From NCBI RefSeq assembly GCF_002156705.1, contig NZ_CP019893.1, positions 3,410,001-3,474,000 on the forward strand: DNA of 64,000 nt. Direction: 5' to 3'. This DNA comes from Natrarchaeobaculum aegyptiacum. GTDB taxonomy: Archaea; Halobacteriota; Halobacteria; Halobacteriales; Natrialbaceae. This document shows positions 24,274 through 33,827 of the stretch, in pieces. The notes beneath the pieces were generated by a model. It saw nothing but the letters and a program-made list of their open reading frames with translations, ran no database searches and was not told where the DNA came from. The position numbers and the translations under genes are program-made. Within the stretch, counting starts at the first letter, position 1, and each line of letters begins with the position of its first letter.

Positions 24274-26706
24274 CTACTCTGTCGTCCGTTCGGCCGTCGC
24301 GATCGCTGCCGCGTTCGGGGCGACGTCGTGGACGCGGACGACGTCGACGCCCCGTTCTGTGGCAAGCGCCGTTGCGGCCACGGTCGGCGCGAGTCGGTCG
24401 TTTCGTGCCACGCCATCGACCATCGACTTCTGGGAGTGGCCGACCACCAGTCCCGTGCCGAGCGCACGGAACTCCTCGAGTCGATCGAGCAACGCGAAGC
24501 TCTCGGTGGCTGTCTTCCCGAAGCCGAGACCGGGATCGACAAGGAGATTCGAGCGATCGATGCCCGCACGTTCGGCCAGCAGAACGCGTTCGGTGAGGTC
24601 CGCGAGGACGTCGTCGACGACGTCGTCGTAGTCGTACCGGCAGTCGGGATCGACCGGCGCGGAGAGGCTGTGCATGAGCACTGCCGGCACGCCGTGGTCG
24701 GCGACGACGCGGCGCATCGCCTCGTCGCTCAGGCCGGTGACGTCGTTTACCATGTCCGCACCCACCTCGAGGGTGGCCTCGGCCACCGATGGTTTCCGGG
24801 TGTCGATCGAGACCGTCGCCTCGAGAGTGTCGAGGTGCTCGACGACCGGCAGGACGCGCTCCCGTTCGACGTCGGCGGGAACCGGCTCGGCACCCGGTCT
24901 GGTGGATTCGCCGCCGACGTCGACGATGTCCGCACCTGCTGCCACCATCTGCTCGGCGCGGACGAGGGCGTCTTCGATCGCCTCGTACTCACCGCCGTCG
25001 TGGAAACTGTCGGGCGTGACGTTCAGAATGCCCATCACGGCCGTCCCGTCGCCCCACTGGTAGTCCGGTGGGTCGTCGGCCCCGATCCCGAGGGCGGTGG
25101 TCACCTGCTGGGCGAGCTGGCGACCACCGATCGACCGGCCGCGCAGTTTCGCGGTTAGCTCCTTGAAATGGGCAAGCGTTCCGCCGAGGACGACCGCCAC
25201 GTGCTGGTCTGACGCCTCGATACCCGAGACCGCACAGGTGCCGCCCAGTGACTCCATCAGTGTCCGGAGTTCGCGACCTTCCTTCTGACGGACGTGAAAC
25301 CGGAACGTCCGGTGTGGAAGTCGATCGACCCGATCCCGACAGGCCGACGACGGGACGTCGGCCCGATCCAGGGCCGCTCGAGCGCGTTCGACCGTGGGCG
25401 TCCGGACCGGCTGGAGCGTCCGCGTCCACCGGTCGCGGGCTTCAGCGACCACGGCGAGCGACCCCGTCACGAGTACGCAATCGGACGGGTCTGCGGCCCG
25501 GAGGGCCCGGTCGAGCGCGACGAGGACGGACTCGTACTCGCCGGCGTCGACACTCTCGATCTCGCGCTCGGCGACCACCCCGAGCACGTCCGTCGCCTGG
25601 CCTCGTTCGACGTCCGGCGTGGCGAGATAGAGCCGGTCGGGATCGGGCAGTGCACGCACCATTCCCCGGTGGTCTTTCTCCCGTAACGCGCCGAAAACGA
25701 GGGAGAGGTCGTCGTATTCGAACCGCTCTACGACCGTCGCGAGCGTCTCACAGGCCTCCGGGTTGTGTGCGCCGTCGATGACGGTCAGTGGCTCGTCGTC
25801 CATCACTTCGAATCGGCCCGGCCAGTGGACGTTCCGGATTCCCGCCGCGATTTCGTCTTCACCGGGATCGGCGATCTGTCTCGCGAGCGTGGCGGCAATA
25901 CCGGCGTTGATCGCCTGATGAGGACCGAGCAACGGCGTCCGACACTCGACGTTCCAGTCCGGACCGACCAGCGAGAGAGCAGACGATGTCGTCGAAACCA
26001 TTCCGTTCTCCGTCGCGTGGACGTCCGGCGGCGGACCGTCGACAGTCTCGTCGTCCTCGTCGCCGACCGTGAGCACGTCGGTTTCCGCCTCGAGCGTCTC
26101 GAGTGCCGTCCCGCTGGCCCCGGTCACCAGCGGCGCGTCGGTCGGTGCAACCTGTGCCTTGTCGCGGGCGATCTCCTCGATCGTCGACCCGAGGATGTCG
26201 GTGTGCTCGAGACTGACACTCGTGACGGCTGCTGCAGCGGGATCGACCACGCTGGTGGCGTCGTAGCGACCGCCGATACCGACCTCGAGGACGGCGACGT
26301 CGACGTCCTCACGGGCGAAGTGCCACAGCGCCATGACGGTACAGACCTCGAAGAACGTCGGAGCCTCCCCGTCGGCGGTTCGGTCGACGACCGACGGCCA
26401 GATCGTCTCGACGAATCGGACGACCTCTCGTTTCGGGATCTTGCGTCCGTCGACTCTCACGCGCTCTCGTCGGTCGTTCAGGTCAGGAGAGGTGTAACAG
26501 CCGACCCTGTAGCCCGTCTCGCGGAGAATGCGCTCGAGTAGTCGGGCTGTGCTCCCTTTCCCGTTCGAGCCGGCGATCTGGACGGCCGGCAGGTCCTCGT
26601 GGGGGTTACCGAGGGACGAAAGCATCGCTCCGGTCGTCTTCGTCTCCATCTCGGGACGGAGTCGCCGAAGCCGTTCCATCTTGTTTATCGCCTCGTGATA
26701 CTCCAT
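24274..26706 (-). CDS. folCP: Fused dihydrofolate synthase / dihydropteroate synthase (FolC-FolP)
   Basis: This 810-residue fusion makes the folate core. The N-terminal part (about 1-420) is FolC/FPGS-like, with the P-loop IAGSNGKGSTARLLE, FEVCTVMALWHF, GIGGRYDATSVVDP and VIDGAHNPEA. The C-terminal part (about 540-810) is FolP: VMGILNVTPDSFHDGG, DIVDVGGESTRPGAEP, VSIDTRKPSVAEA and NLLVDPGLGFGKT. A linker with an Arg-rich segment joins them. Such fusions are known in haloarchaea (Haloferax FolCP), which unlike most archaea use folate. I prefer the ATG at 26706 (MEYHEAINKMERL); another start five codons earlier (26721) is possible. It is divergent from fhs, 209 bases away. Confidence 0.93.
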   Translation of the reverse strand: MEYHEAINKMERLRRLRPEMETKTTGAMLSSLGNPHEDLPAVQIAGSNGKGSTARLLERILRETGYRVGCYTSPDLNDRRERVRVDGRKIPKREVVRFVETIWPSVVDRTADGEAPTFFEVCTVMALWHFAREDVDVAVLEVGIGGRYDATSVVDPAAAAVTSVSLEHTDILGSTIEEIARDKAQVAPTDAPLVTGASGTALETLEAETDVLTVGDEDDETVDGPPPDVHATENGMVSTTSSALSLVGPDWNVECRTPLLGPHQAINAGIAATLARQIADPGEDEIAAGIRNVHWPGRFEVMDDEPLTVIDGAHNPEACETLATVVERFEYDDLSLVFGALREKDHRGMVRALPDPDRLYLATPDVERGQATDVLGVVAEREIESVDAGEYESVLVALDRALRAADPSDCVLVTGSLAVVAEARDRWTRTLQPVRTPTVERARAALDRADVPSSACRDRVDRLPHRTFRFHVRQKEGRELRTLMESLGGTCAVSGIEASDQHVAVVLGGTLAHFKELTAKLRGRSIGGRQLAQQVTTALGIGADDPPDYQWGDGTAVMGILNVTPDSFHDGGEYEAIEDALVRAEQMVAAGADIVDVGGESTRPGAEPVPADVERERVLPVVEHLDTLEATVSIDTRKPSVAEATLEVGADMVNDVTGLSDEAMRRVVADHGVPAVLMHSLSAPVDPDCRYDYDDVVDDVLADLTERVLLAERAGIDRSNLLVDPGLGFGKTATESFALLDRLEEFRALGTGLVVGHSQKSMVDGVARNDRLAPTVAATALATERGVDVVRVHDVAPNAAAIATAERTTE

Positions 26707-26914
26707 GACAGAACGGTTCACACGCCAGCCAATAAAGCTCGTGACAGGTGGTACCGATCCACAAGTCGTAGGGAGCGTTACAGGTCTTGTCGAGAGGTGA
26801 CGAATAGGGTCACGGCCCGGGCAACACGCACCGCGCTACCACGACAAACTCGTCGTATCCGGAAACCTATGGGTGGCTTCAACACTTATGTCGGGACCGA
26901 AGAAAGGCTTCCAC

Positions 26915-28630
26915 ATGAGCTCAGACGAGGGCGAGCAGTCGATACCGTCAGACTACGAGATCGCACAGTCCGTAACCACCAGCCACATCACCGACGTCGT
27001 CGAGCCGTACGGTCTCGAGCAAGAGGACCTCCAGTTGATGGGCGAACGGAAAGCGAAAGTCGAACTCGAGGCGATCGAACGGCTCCGCGAGGAACGTGAT
27101 GCAGACGGGAAAACCATCCTCGTGACCGGGATGACGCCGACGCCGCTGGGCGAGGGGAAGACGGTGACGACGGTCGGCCTCGGACAGGCGCTGAACCAGC
27201 TCGAGAAGGATGCACTGGTCGCGATCCGAGAGCCGTCGCTCGGCCCTGTCTTCGGCGTCAAGGGTGGGGCAGCCGGTGGCGGCCACTCGCAGGTGCTCCC
27301 GATGGAGGACATCAACCTCCACTTCACCGGCGATCTCCACGCACTGACCTCGGCGCACAACCTCATCGCGACGATGCTGGACAACCACATCAAACAGGGC
27401 AACGGCCTCGACATCGCGGTCAACTGGGTCAACTGGCCGCGTGCGATCGACATGAACGATCGCGTTCTCCGCGAGACCGTCGTCGGACTTGGCGGCGACG
27501 TGACCGGCGTTCCCCGCGAGGACGGGTTCATCCTGACGGCGGCCTCCGAACTGATGGCCGTCCTCTGTCTCGCCGATGGGATCGAGGACCTCAAGGAACG
27601 CATCGCACGGATCATCGTCGCCTACGACGAGGACGGCGATCCGATCACCGTCGACGACATCGGCGCGACCGACGCCGCCGCGATCCTCCTGAAAGACGCC
27701 CTGAAACCGAACGTCGTCCAGACGATCGAGGGGACGCCGGCGTTCGTCCACGGCGGCCCGTTCGCGAACATCGCCCACGGCACCAACTCCCTGATCGCTG
27801 ACGAGGTCGCCTCACATCTCTCGGAGTATCTCGTCACCGAGGCTGGCTTCGGCTCGGACCTTGGGGCCGAGAAGTTCATGGACATCGTCTCCCGGTTCGG
27901 TGACGTCGAACCCGATGCCGTCGCCATCGTCGCTTCCGTCCGCGCGCTGAAATACCACGGCAAAGAGATGTGGCCGCCCGACGTCGACGCCCTCGAGGAC
28001 GAAGACGTCGACGCGGTCTACGACGGATTCGAGAACCTCGAAAAACACGTCAGGAACCTCCAGCAGTTCGGCGTTCCGGTCGTCGTCGCCATCAACCGGT
28101 TCCCACAGGACACCGACGCAGAGATCGAGGCCGTCATCGAGCAGTGCGCGGACGAACTCGACGTGCCAGCTGCGGAGTCGACGGTCTTCGCCGACGGCGG
28201 CGAAGGGGGTCTCGAACTCGCCGAACACCTCGTCGAGGCCGCCGAGGCCGAGTCGGCGTTCGAACCGCTGTACGACCTCGACGTCTCGATCGAGGAGAAG
28301 ATCGAGACCGTCGCGACCGAGATCTACGGTGCCGACGGCGTCGAGTTCCACAGCGACGCCAAAGACGACATCGAACGACTCACCAATCTCGGCTTCGACG
28401 ACGTCCCGATCTGTATCTCCAAGACATTCCACTCCCTGAGCGACGAAGCCAGCCGCAAGGGGGTCCCCGAGGACTGGACGCTCGAGGTAAACGAGATTTA
28501 CCCCTCCGCAGGGGCCGGGTTCCTCGTGGTGTTGACCGCAGACGTCCTCACGCTGCCCGGGCTGCCGTCGGAGCCGGCCGCCGCCGACATGGAACTGCAC
28601 GCCGACAGCAGCATCTCCGGACTGTTCTAG
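26915..28630 (+). CDS. fhs: Formate-tetrahydrofolate ligase
   Basis: This ligase reversibly joins formate, THF and ATP to 10-formyl-THF. The 571-residue protein has the extended P-loop TPTPLGEGKTVTTVGLGQAL. It also has the family motifs REPSLGPVFGVKGGAAGGG, DIAVNWVNWPRAIDMNDR and TSAHNLIATMLDNH. The C-terminus reads YPSAGAGFLVVLTADVLTLPGLP. The ATG at 26915 (MSSDEGEQSIPSDYEIA) fits family N-termini; the frame is also open from 26873. Fhs is mainly bacterial, and its presence in haloarchaea reflects folate use and probable transfer. With FolD and formate dehydrogenase nearby it can run backwards, releasing formate and making ATP from methyl-derived C1 units. Confidence 0.96.
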   Translation: MSSDEGEQSIPSDYEIAQSVTTSHITDVVEPYGLEQEDLQLMGERKAKVELEAIERLREERDADGKTILVTGMTPTPLGEGKTVTTVGLGQALNQLEKDALVAIREPSLGPVFGVKGGAAGGGHSQVLPMEDINLHFTGDLHALTSAHNLIATMLDNHIKQGNGLDIAVNWVNWPRAIDMNDRVLRETVVGLGGDVTGVPREDGFILTAASELMAVLCLADGIEDLKERIARIIVAYDEDGDPITVDDIGATDAAAILLKDALKPNVVQTIEGTPAFVHGGPFANIAHGTNSLIADEVASHLSEYLVTEAGFGSDLGAEKFMDIVSRFGDVEPDAVAIVASVRALKYHGKEMWPPDVDALEDEDVDAVYDGFENLEKHVRNLQQFGVPVVVAINRFPQDTDAEIEAVIEQCADELDVPAAESTVFADGGEGGLELAEHLVEAAEAESAFEPLYDLDVSIEEKIETVATEIYGADGVEFHSDAKDDIERLTNLGFDDVPICISKTFHSLSDEASRKGVPEDWTLEVNEIYPSAGAGFLVVLTADVLTLPGLPSEPAAADMELHADSSISGLF

Positions 28631-28659
28631 GTCTACTCGAGCGGCGCCGGAATCGAGGC

Positions 28660-28825
28660 GTCGCCGGTAGTACCACTGGAGCCCACTCGCCATCGCGCCA
28701 GCCCCGTCGCGATTTTCGAGCGTTCTGGGTACGGGCTCGAAGTGTTCGTTTTCGACGGTCACGAACGGGTGGGTACCGGCGTACTCGCCGGCGAGTCGCA
28801 CAACCACGTCTTCTGTGAGGTCCAT
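28660..28825 (-). pseudogene. N-terminal remnant of a conserved protein, truncated against fhs
   Basis: On the minus strand an ATG at 28825 begins MDLTEDVVVRLAGEYAGTHP followed by VTVENEHFEPVPRTL, then LQWYYRRRL. This looks like real haloarchaeal coding sequence for about 55 residues. After that the frame runs without a stop straight into the antisense of fhs, where it makes no sense. I read it as the surviving start of a gene whose 3' part was lost when the fhs end was joined here. I recall similar N-termini in haloarchaeal proteins of unknown function, but I cannot verify that. Confidence 0.4.
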
Positions 28826-28966
28826 GCGTACTGGTACCGAATCAGAACGTGTGGACGGTTCCCTGGTGCGACGTGTCGACCTGCTGAGAGTGCCTGGAGA
28901 AACTTTCATGGCCGTCGAACGAGAGGTTTCAACAGACTATGCCGAACGTTCACATGGGTGATCTCG

Positions 28967-31105
28967 ATGTCGACGGATGAGACCGACGAGCCGGTGAAAA
29001 CGATCTGTCCATACTGTGGCGTCGGCTGTGGCATCCAGATCCAGCAGGGCGAAGAGCCGGGCGACGTCCAGTTCGTGCCGTGGGGCGACGCACCGGTAAA
29101 CGAGGGGCGGATCTGTATCAAAGGTGGCGCAGCGACGGAGGTCGTTGCCCACGAAGATCGGCTCACCGACCCACTCATCAGGGAAGACGGCGAGTTCCGC
29201 GAAGCTACCTGGGAGGAAGCCTCCGACCTGGTCGTGAGCGAACTCGAGCGCATTCGCGAGGAGTACGGTCCCGACGCGGTGGGGTTTTTCGGCTCCTCGA
29301 AGACGATGAACGAGGAAAACTACCTGCTTCAGAAGCTCGCCCGCCGCTACGGGACGAATAACGTCGACAACTGCACGCGAATGTGCCACGCCTCGACGGT
29401 CTGGGCGCTCCGGACGAGCCTCGGCGCGGGGGCGATGACAAACAGCATGGCCGACCTTGAAGCGGAGTGTGACCTGTTCTGGATTCAGGGGGCGAACCCG
29501 GGCGAACAGCACCCGATCGCCAACAGCCAGTACTTCCGGCAGGCTGTCCTCGACGGTGCGACGGTGATCCAGGTCGATCCCCACGCCAACAAGACGACTC
29601 GGTCATTCCAGATCGACGAGACGGACCGCCACCAGCACCTCCAGTTGAACCCCGGGACAGACATTCCGTTGCTGAATATCGTCCTCAAGACGATCCTCGA
29701 GCACCACGAGGAGCACCCGGATGACGGCTGGATCGACGAGGAGTTCGTCGAAGAGCGAACCGAGGGGTTCGAGGACCTCGTCGAGACGCTCGTGGACTTC
29801 GACAAGAAGTCCGCCGCCGAGGAGTGTGGCATCCCGCTCGAGGACATCGAGCGAGCCGCCGAAGCGTACGCGACGGCCGACAACGCCGCCATCTTCACCG
29901 GTATGGGGATGAGCCAGCACGCCTGCGGCGTCGACAACGTGCAAAACGAGATCAACCTCGCGCTGATCACGGGCAACCTCGGCCGACCCGGAACCGGCGT
30001 CAACCCCCTGCGTGGCCAGAACAACGTTCAGGGGACCTGTGACGTCGGTGCGATGCCGAACGTTTTGCCCGGCTACCAGCTGGTCGACGACGACGAGGCC
30101 CGCGAATCGGTCGAGGAAGTCTGGGGGTTCGAGGTACCCGACGAGCCGGGGCTCACCAACGTCGAGTGCTCCCACGAGTTCGGGAAGTCGGTCAGGGGAC
30201 TGTACGTGATGGGCGAAAACCCCGTAATGAGCGAGCCCGACGCCAACCGGGTCGAAGAGCGAATTCAGAACCTCGAGTTCGTCGTCGTTCAGGACATCTT
30301 CCCGACCGAGACGGTCGAGTACGCCGACGTCGTCCTGCCAGCGACGACCTGGGCCGAACGCGGCGGCACCGTCACCAACACCGACCGGCGTGTCCAGCGA
30401 ATGCGCGGCGTCGAAAACGTCCACGAGAACACGAAACACGACCTCGAGATCCTCTCAGAGGTCGGGACGCGGCTGTTCGACGACGGCGACGAGCTGTTCG
30501 ACTTCGACGACCCCGAGGACGTGTTCGAAGAACTCCGGGAGGTCTGTCCGATCTACCACGGGATGACCTACGACGCACTCGACGAGGAGGGACTGCACTG
30601 GCCGTGTTACGAGCCCGGCGACGAGGGCGACCCCTTCCTCTACGAGGAGGCGTTCGACACCGAGAACGGGCTGGGACAGATCGAGGGGGTCACCCACCAG
30701 CCTCCCGAAGAGACGCCAGACGACGAGTACCCGCTGATCCTCACGACAGCCCGTCTCGAGGAACACTACAATACAGGGACGATGAGTCGCCGATCACCGA
30801 CGCTGAACCGACAGACCCCGGAGAACTTCGTCGACGTCCACCCGACCGACGCCGACCGGTACGGCATCGAGGATGGTCAGGACGTCGTCCTCACGTCCCG
30901 GCGTGGCGAGATCACGGTGGAAGCGCAGGTTACCGACGATACCAGGGAAGGCGTGGTCTGGACGACGCCCCACTTCGCGGCCGCCTCCGCAAATCGGCTG
31001 ACGAACGACGTCCTCGACGAGCGAGCGAAGATTCCCGAGTACAAGGCTGCGGCCGCGGAGATCGAAGTCGGGATCGAGCCAGCAGCGTCGTCTGCCGACG
31101 ACTGA
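28967..31105 (+). CDS. Formate dehydrogenase, catalytic alpha subunit (Mo/W-bis-MGD, cysteine type)
   Basis: This 712-residue DMSO-reductase-superfamily enzyme should oxidise formate to CO2. Near the N-terminus is a [4Fe-4S] site, CPYCGVGCGIQ with a fourth cysteine in GRICIKGG. The active-site stretch VDNCTRMCHASTVW places Cys where FdhF of E. coli has selenocysteine (VDCCARVUHGPS), so it is the Cys form. MGENPVMSEPD, VLPATTWAERGGTVTNTDRR and the C-terminal MGD-binding MSRRSPTLN motif follow. A ggtgatc Shine-Dalgarno-like stretch precedes the ATG at 28967. No beta or NADH-linked subunit is adjacent, so the electron acceptor is unclear. Nitrate-reductase-like relatives exist, but the fhs context favours formate. 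Confidence 0.88.
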   Translation: MSTDETDEPVKTICPYCGVGCGIQIQQGEEPGDVQFVPWGDAPVNEGRICIKGGAATEVVAHEDRLTDPLIREDGEFREATWEEASDLVVSELERIREEYGPDAVGFFGSSKTMNEENYLLQKLARRYGTNNVDNCTRMCHASTVWALRTSLGAGAMTNSMADLEAECDLFWIQGANPGEQHPIANSQYFRQAVLDGATVIQVDPHANKTTRSFQIDETDRHQHLQLNPGTDIPLLNIVLKTILEHHEEHPDDGWIDEEFVEERTEGFEDLVETLVDFDKKSAAEECGIPLEDIERAAEAYATADNAAIFTGMGMSQHACGVDNVQNEINLALITGNLGRPGTGVNPLRGQNNVQGTCDVGAMPNVLPGYQLVDDDEARESVEEVWGFEVPDEPGLTNVECSHEFGKSVRGLYVMGENPVMSEPDANRVEERIQNLEFVVVQDIFPTETVEYADVVLPATTWAERGGTVTNTDRRVQRMRGVENVHENTKHDLEILSEVGTRLFDDGDELFDFDDPEDVFEELREVCPIYHGMTYDALDEEGLHWPCYEPGDEGDPFLYEEAFDTENGLGQIEGVTHQPPEETPDDEYPLILTTARLEEHYNTGTMSRRSPTLNRQTPENFVDVHPTDADRYGIEDGQDVVLTSRRGEITVEAQVTDDTREGVVWTTPHFAAASANRLTNDVLDERAKIPEYKAAAAEIEVGIEPAASSADD

Positions 31106-31196
31106 GACGACTGCTGTACCGATTTGCAAGCGCGCGCCGGGTCGCGGTCGCGGCGAAACTGACACACAGCGGCCCGTGTGACGTCCCTCGGCGTTC

Positions 31197-31577
31197 TCAA
31201 TCGAGGGTCGCGACGGTCTCGATCTCGAGTGTACCCCCTTTCGGGACGGCACCGACCTCGATAGCGCTTCTGGCGGGCGGTTCGTCGTCGACGAACTCGG
31301 CGGAGGTCTCGTACATCTCATCGAAGTCGTCGATGTCGTCGAGGTAGATCGTCACCGTCAGCAGGTCCGAGAGCTCGAGAACTTCGGCTGCGAGGATCGC
31401 CTCGAGGTTCTCGATACACTGCCGGGTCTGGGCGGCGACGGACTCGTCTACGAGGAGGTCACCGTCGGTGGAAAGCGGGAGCTGTCCGGCCGTAAACAGG
31501 AGACTATCGTCCGTCGTCGCTTGACTGTACGCGCCAACCGCTTCGGGTGCGTCGTCGGTGCTAATCAGGCGTTTCAT
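31197..31577 (-). CDS. RidA family enamine/imine deaminase
   Basis: RidA hydrolyses reactive 2-aminoacrylate or 2-aminocrotonate released by PLP-dependent serine/threonine dehydratases. The 126-residue protein has the N-terminal PEAVGAYSQATTDDSLLFTAGQ, the QCIENLEAILAAE helix and the substrate-arginine motif ARSAIEVGAVPKGGTLEIE. An AT-rich element (about 31605-31615) lies 30 bases before its ATG. A serine/threonine ammonia-lyase is encoded 8 kb away in the same island, which makes a functional pairing plausible. Confidence 0.94.
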   Translation of the reverse strand: MKRLISTDDAPEAVGAYSQATTDDSLLFTAGQLPLSTDGDLLVDESVAAQTRQCIENLEAILAAEVLELSDLLTVTIYLDDIDDFDEMYETSAEFVDDEPPARSAIEVGAVPKGGTLEIETVATLD

Positions 31578-31676
31578 CCCGCCGGAGCGTCGAGGGGACG
31601 ACGAAATACGTACTGTTGGTAGCGAGTGAACAACGAATCATCTGTTCGGCGACACGTCGTGGCCAGTCGTCACCGG

Positions 31677-33560
31677 TTACGGCTCGTCGTTCCTGCGGTC
31701 CCCGTCGTCACCGGGGTCTCCGGTGTCACCGCCGACGGTCGTTCGAAGAGCGGTGACGACCGGAAAGCGGTCACGGTCGCGTCTAAGAAGCGTTCCGACG
31801 AGGCCGACGAGCGCGAGGCAGACGAGCACCGCGAACGGGCCGCCGGTCAGGACGGCCATCGCCTGCAGGATTTCGGCGCTCCCGGTGACGAGCACCGAGA
31901 CGGCGACGAGCCCCTGGAAGAGTCCCCAGAAGACGATCGCACCGGTCGTCGGGGCGAACTCGCGTTTCGTCGCCAGCACGGCCACGACGAGCGTGGACGT
32001 ATCGGCCGAGGTCGTCATGAAGACGACGATCAAGGCCATGAAGACGAACATGAGGAGGTGGCTTATCGCGACCGTCTCGAACACCGGGAAACCGGCGACG
32101 GCTTCGGAGCCGCCGTGGGCCCCGATCGCTGCGAGGACGTCCACGACGCTGGTCTGCTGGAGGTGAACGGCGGTCGATCCAAGCAGGAGAAACCAGACCA
32201 TCGTCGCCAGCGACGTCGCGACGAACCCCGTCAGGACGACCGTCCTGATCCGCCGCCCGCGAGAGAGTGCCGCCAGGAAGAGGCCGGCGAACGGAGCCCA
32301 CGAAAGCCACCACGCCCAGTTCCAGATCGTCCAGTCGGCAACCCAGCCGTCGGCAACCCAGCCGTCGCCCAGATAGAGACTCATCGGGACCAGATTCGCG
32401 ACGTAGCCACCGACCGCGCTCGAGCTGCTCTCGAGGACGGCGGCTCGTGGGCTGACGGCGAAAAACAGCGCCGCGAACAGGCCGAACAGGACGACGTTGA
32501 CGGCTGCGATTCGTCTGATCCCCCGGTGGACGCCGCTCTGGGCCGAGACGACGAAAATAATCGTCAGGCCGGCGACGAACAGGACCGATCCCGGGGTCGT
32601 GAACGCCACGTCCCACTGGAAGTCGATTCCGGTGAGGAACTGCTCGCTAACGAGTGCGATGGAGGTCGCGATCCCGCCGATCGTCGCGAAGACGGCGAGC
32701 AGATCGACGACCCGACACCACGCCGAGTCGAGGTTATCGACCCCGAGAAACGGTGTCAGGATCGCCGAAACCCGCAACGGGGCACCGCGCTGGTAGACGT
32801 AGTACGCGATCGGGACGCCGAGGGCGATGTAGACGCTCCAGGCGGTAAACCCCCAGTGAAACAGCGCGTAGGTGAGCGCCGCCCCGGCAGCACCCTCCGA
32901 CGCCGGATCGACGTCGAAGTACGGCGGTGGTGTCTCGTAGTGAAACAGTGCCTCTGCGGGTCCCCAGAAGACGATGCCGGCGGCGATACCGGCTGTAAAG
33001 ACCATCGTGAAGTAGACGGGATAGGTGTAGGCTGGTTCGGCGTCCGCGCCACCGAGCTTGATCGATCCCCACGGCCCAAGCAGCAAGAACAGGCAGAACA
33101 GCACGGCAATCGACATCACGCCGGCAAACACCAGGCCGCCGTACGTGGTAACGGCTATCTGGGCGGCATCGATCGTCGAAATCGTCTCCGACGGCGCCAG
33201 CACCTGCCCGAGGAAAAACAGAACGAACGCGGCGACCGGAATCCCAAACGTGATCGGATCCTGGCGAGCGAGAAACGCTCTGGCGGTATCCGTCAGTTCG
33301 ACCCGGCGGACACGTAGCAGGTATTCCGGCTCGACCGTGCCCGCCGTCTCGTCGATGTCTGTCGGCAACACCGCGAGATAGGTCAACCCGGAGGCGAAAA
33401 AGGTGAGCGAAATACCGAGCCACGCCCGACCGGAAACCGCGTCGCCGACGATTTCGGGGAAGAAAAAGCCAGACACGACGACGGTTCCCGAGAGGATACA
33501 GAGCGGAGCCAGCAGCTTCCGAAGGAAGCGTTCGGCGGCACTGACGCCCTGAGTTCCCAT
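31677..33560 (-). CDS. BCCT family transporter with atypical glycine motif
   Basis: The 627-residue protein has about twelve transmembrane helices of the betaine/carnitine/choline transporter family. The TM8 aromatic motif is clear (NWAWWLSWAPFAGLFLAALS). However, the unwound TM3 segment that reads GMGIG in BetP reads GIAAG here (TAGIAAGIVFWGPAEALFHY), and the usual AEP is AEA. That suggests a different substrate or ion coupling from the second BCCT gene in the window. A TATA-like aactaattta lies about 25 bases before the ATG. It sits between ridA and a K+ channel gene on the same strand. Osmolyte or methylated-amine uptake is the likely role. Confidence 0.9.
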   Translation of the reverse strand: MGTQGVSAAERFLRKLLAPLCILSGTVVVSGFFFPEIVGDAVSGRAWLGISLTFFASGLTYLAVLPTDIDETAGTVEPEYLLRVRRVELTDTARAFLARQDPITFGIPVAAFVLFFLGQVLAPSETISTIDAAQIAVTTYGGLVFAGVMSIAVLFCLFLLLGPWGSIKLGGADAEPAYTYPVYFTMVFTAGIAAGIVFWGPAEALFHYETPPPYFDVDPASEGAAGAALTYALFHWGFTAWSVYIALGVPIAYYVYQRGAPLRVSAILTPFLGVDNLDSAWCRVVDLLAVFATIGGIATSIALVSEQFLTGIDFQWDVAFTTPGSVLFVAGLTIIFVVSAQSGVHRGIRRIAAVNVVLFGLFAALFFAVSPRAAVLESSSSAVGGYVANLVPMSLYLGDGWVADGWVADWTIWNWAWWLSWAPFAGLFLAALSRGRRIRTVVLTGFVATSLATMVWFLLLGSTAVHLQQTSVVDVLAAIGAHGGSEAVAGFPVFETVAISHLLMFVFMALIVVFMTTSADTSTLVVAVLATKREFAPTTGAIVFWGLFQGLVAVSVLVTGSAEILQAMAVLTGGPFAVLVCLALVGLVGTLLRRDRDRFPVVTALRTTVGGDTGDPGDDGDRRNDEP

Positions 33561-33827
33561 ACCGGAACGTTCGTTCCCACTCCTAAATTAGTTCCCTCGC
33601 CCGGGTAATCACGGCCGACCAGTATCGACGGCTCGTGACCGTAACGCGTTCGGCCTCGAGCACTCTACCGAATCGGCTACCCACTCCCGGCGAGCGACAC
33701 TCGACAGTCCACGAGCTAAAACAATCCTGACAGGATGTGGTCTGGCCGGTGGATCGTCCCGTGGGTGCTGGGTCGCGGACACCCACCCATGCCGGTCAAC
33801 CGAAGCGCTCGAGTGGCCGAGGTGTCC

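Noticed and set aside
31626-33317. A 563-codon open frame on the plus strand rich in Arg, Asp and Glu
   Set aside because: It is the shadow of the BCCT transporter gene on the other strand; codon-position bias favours the minus strand.
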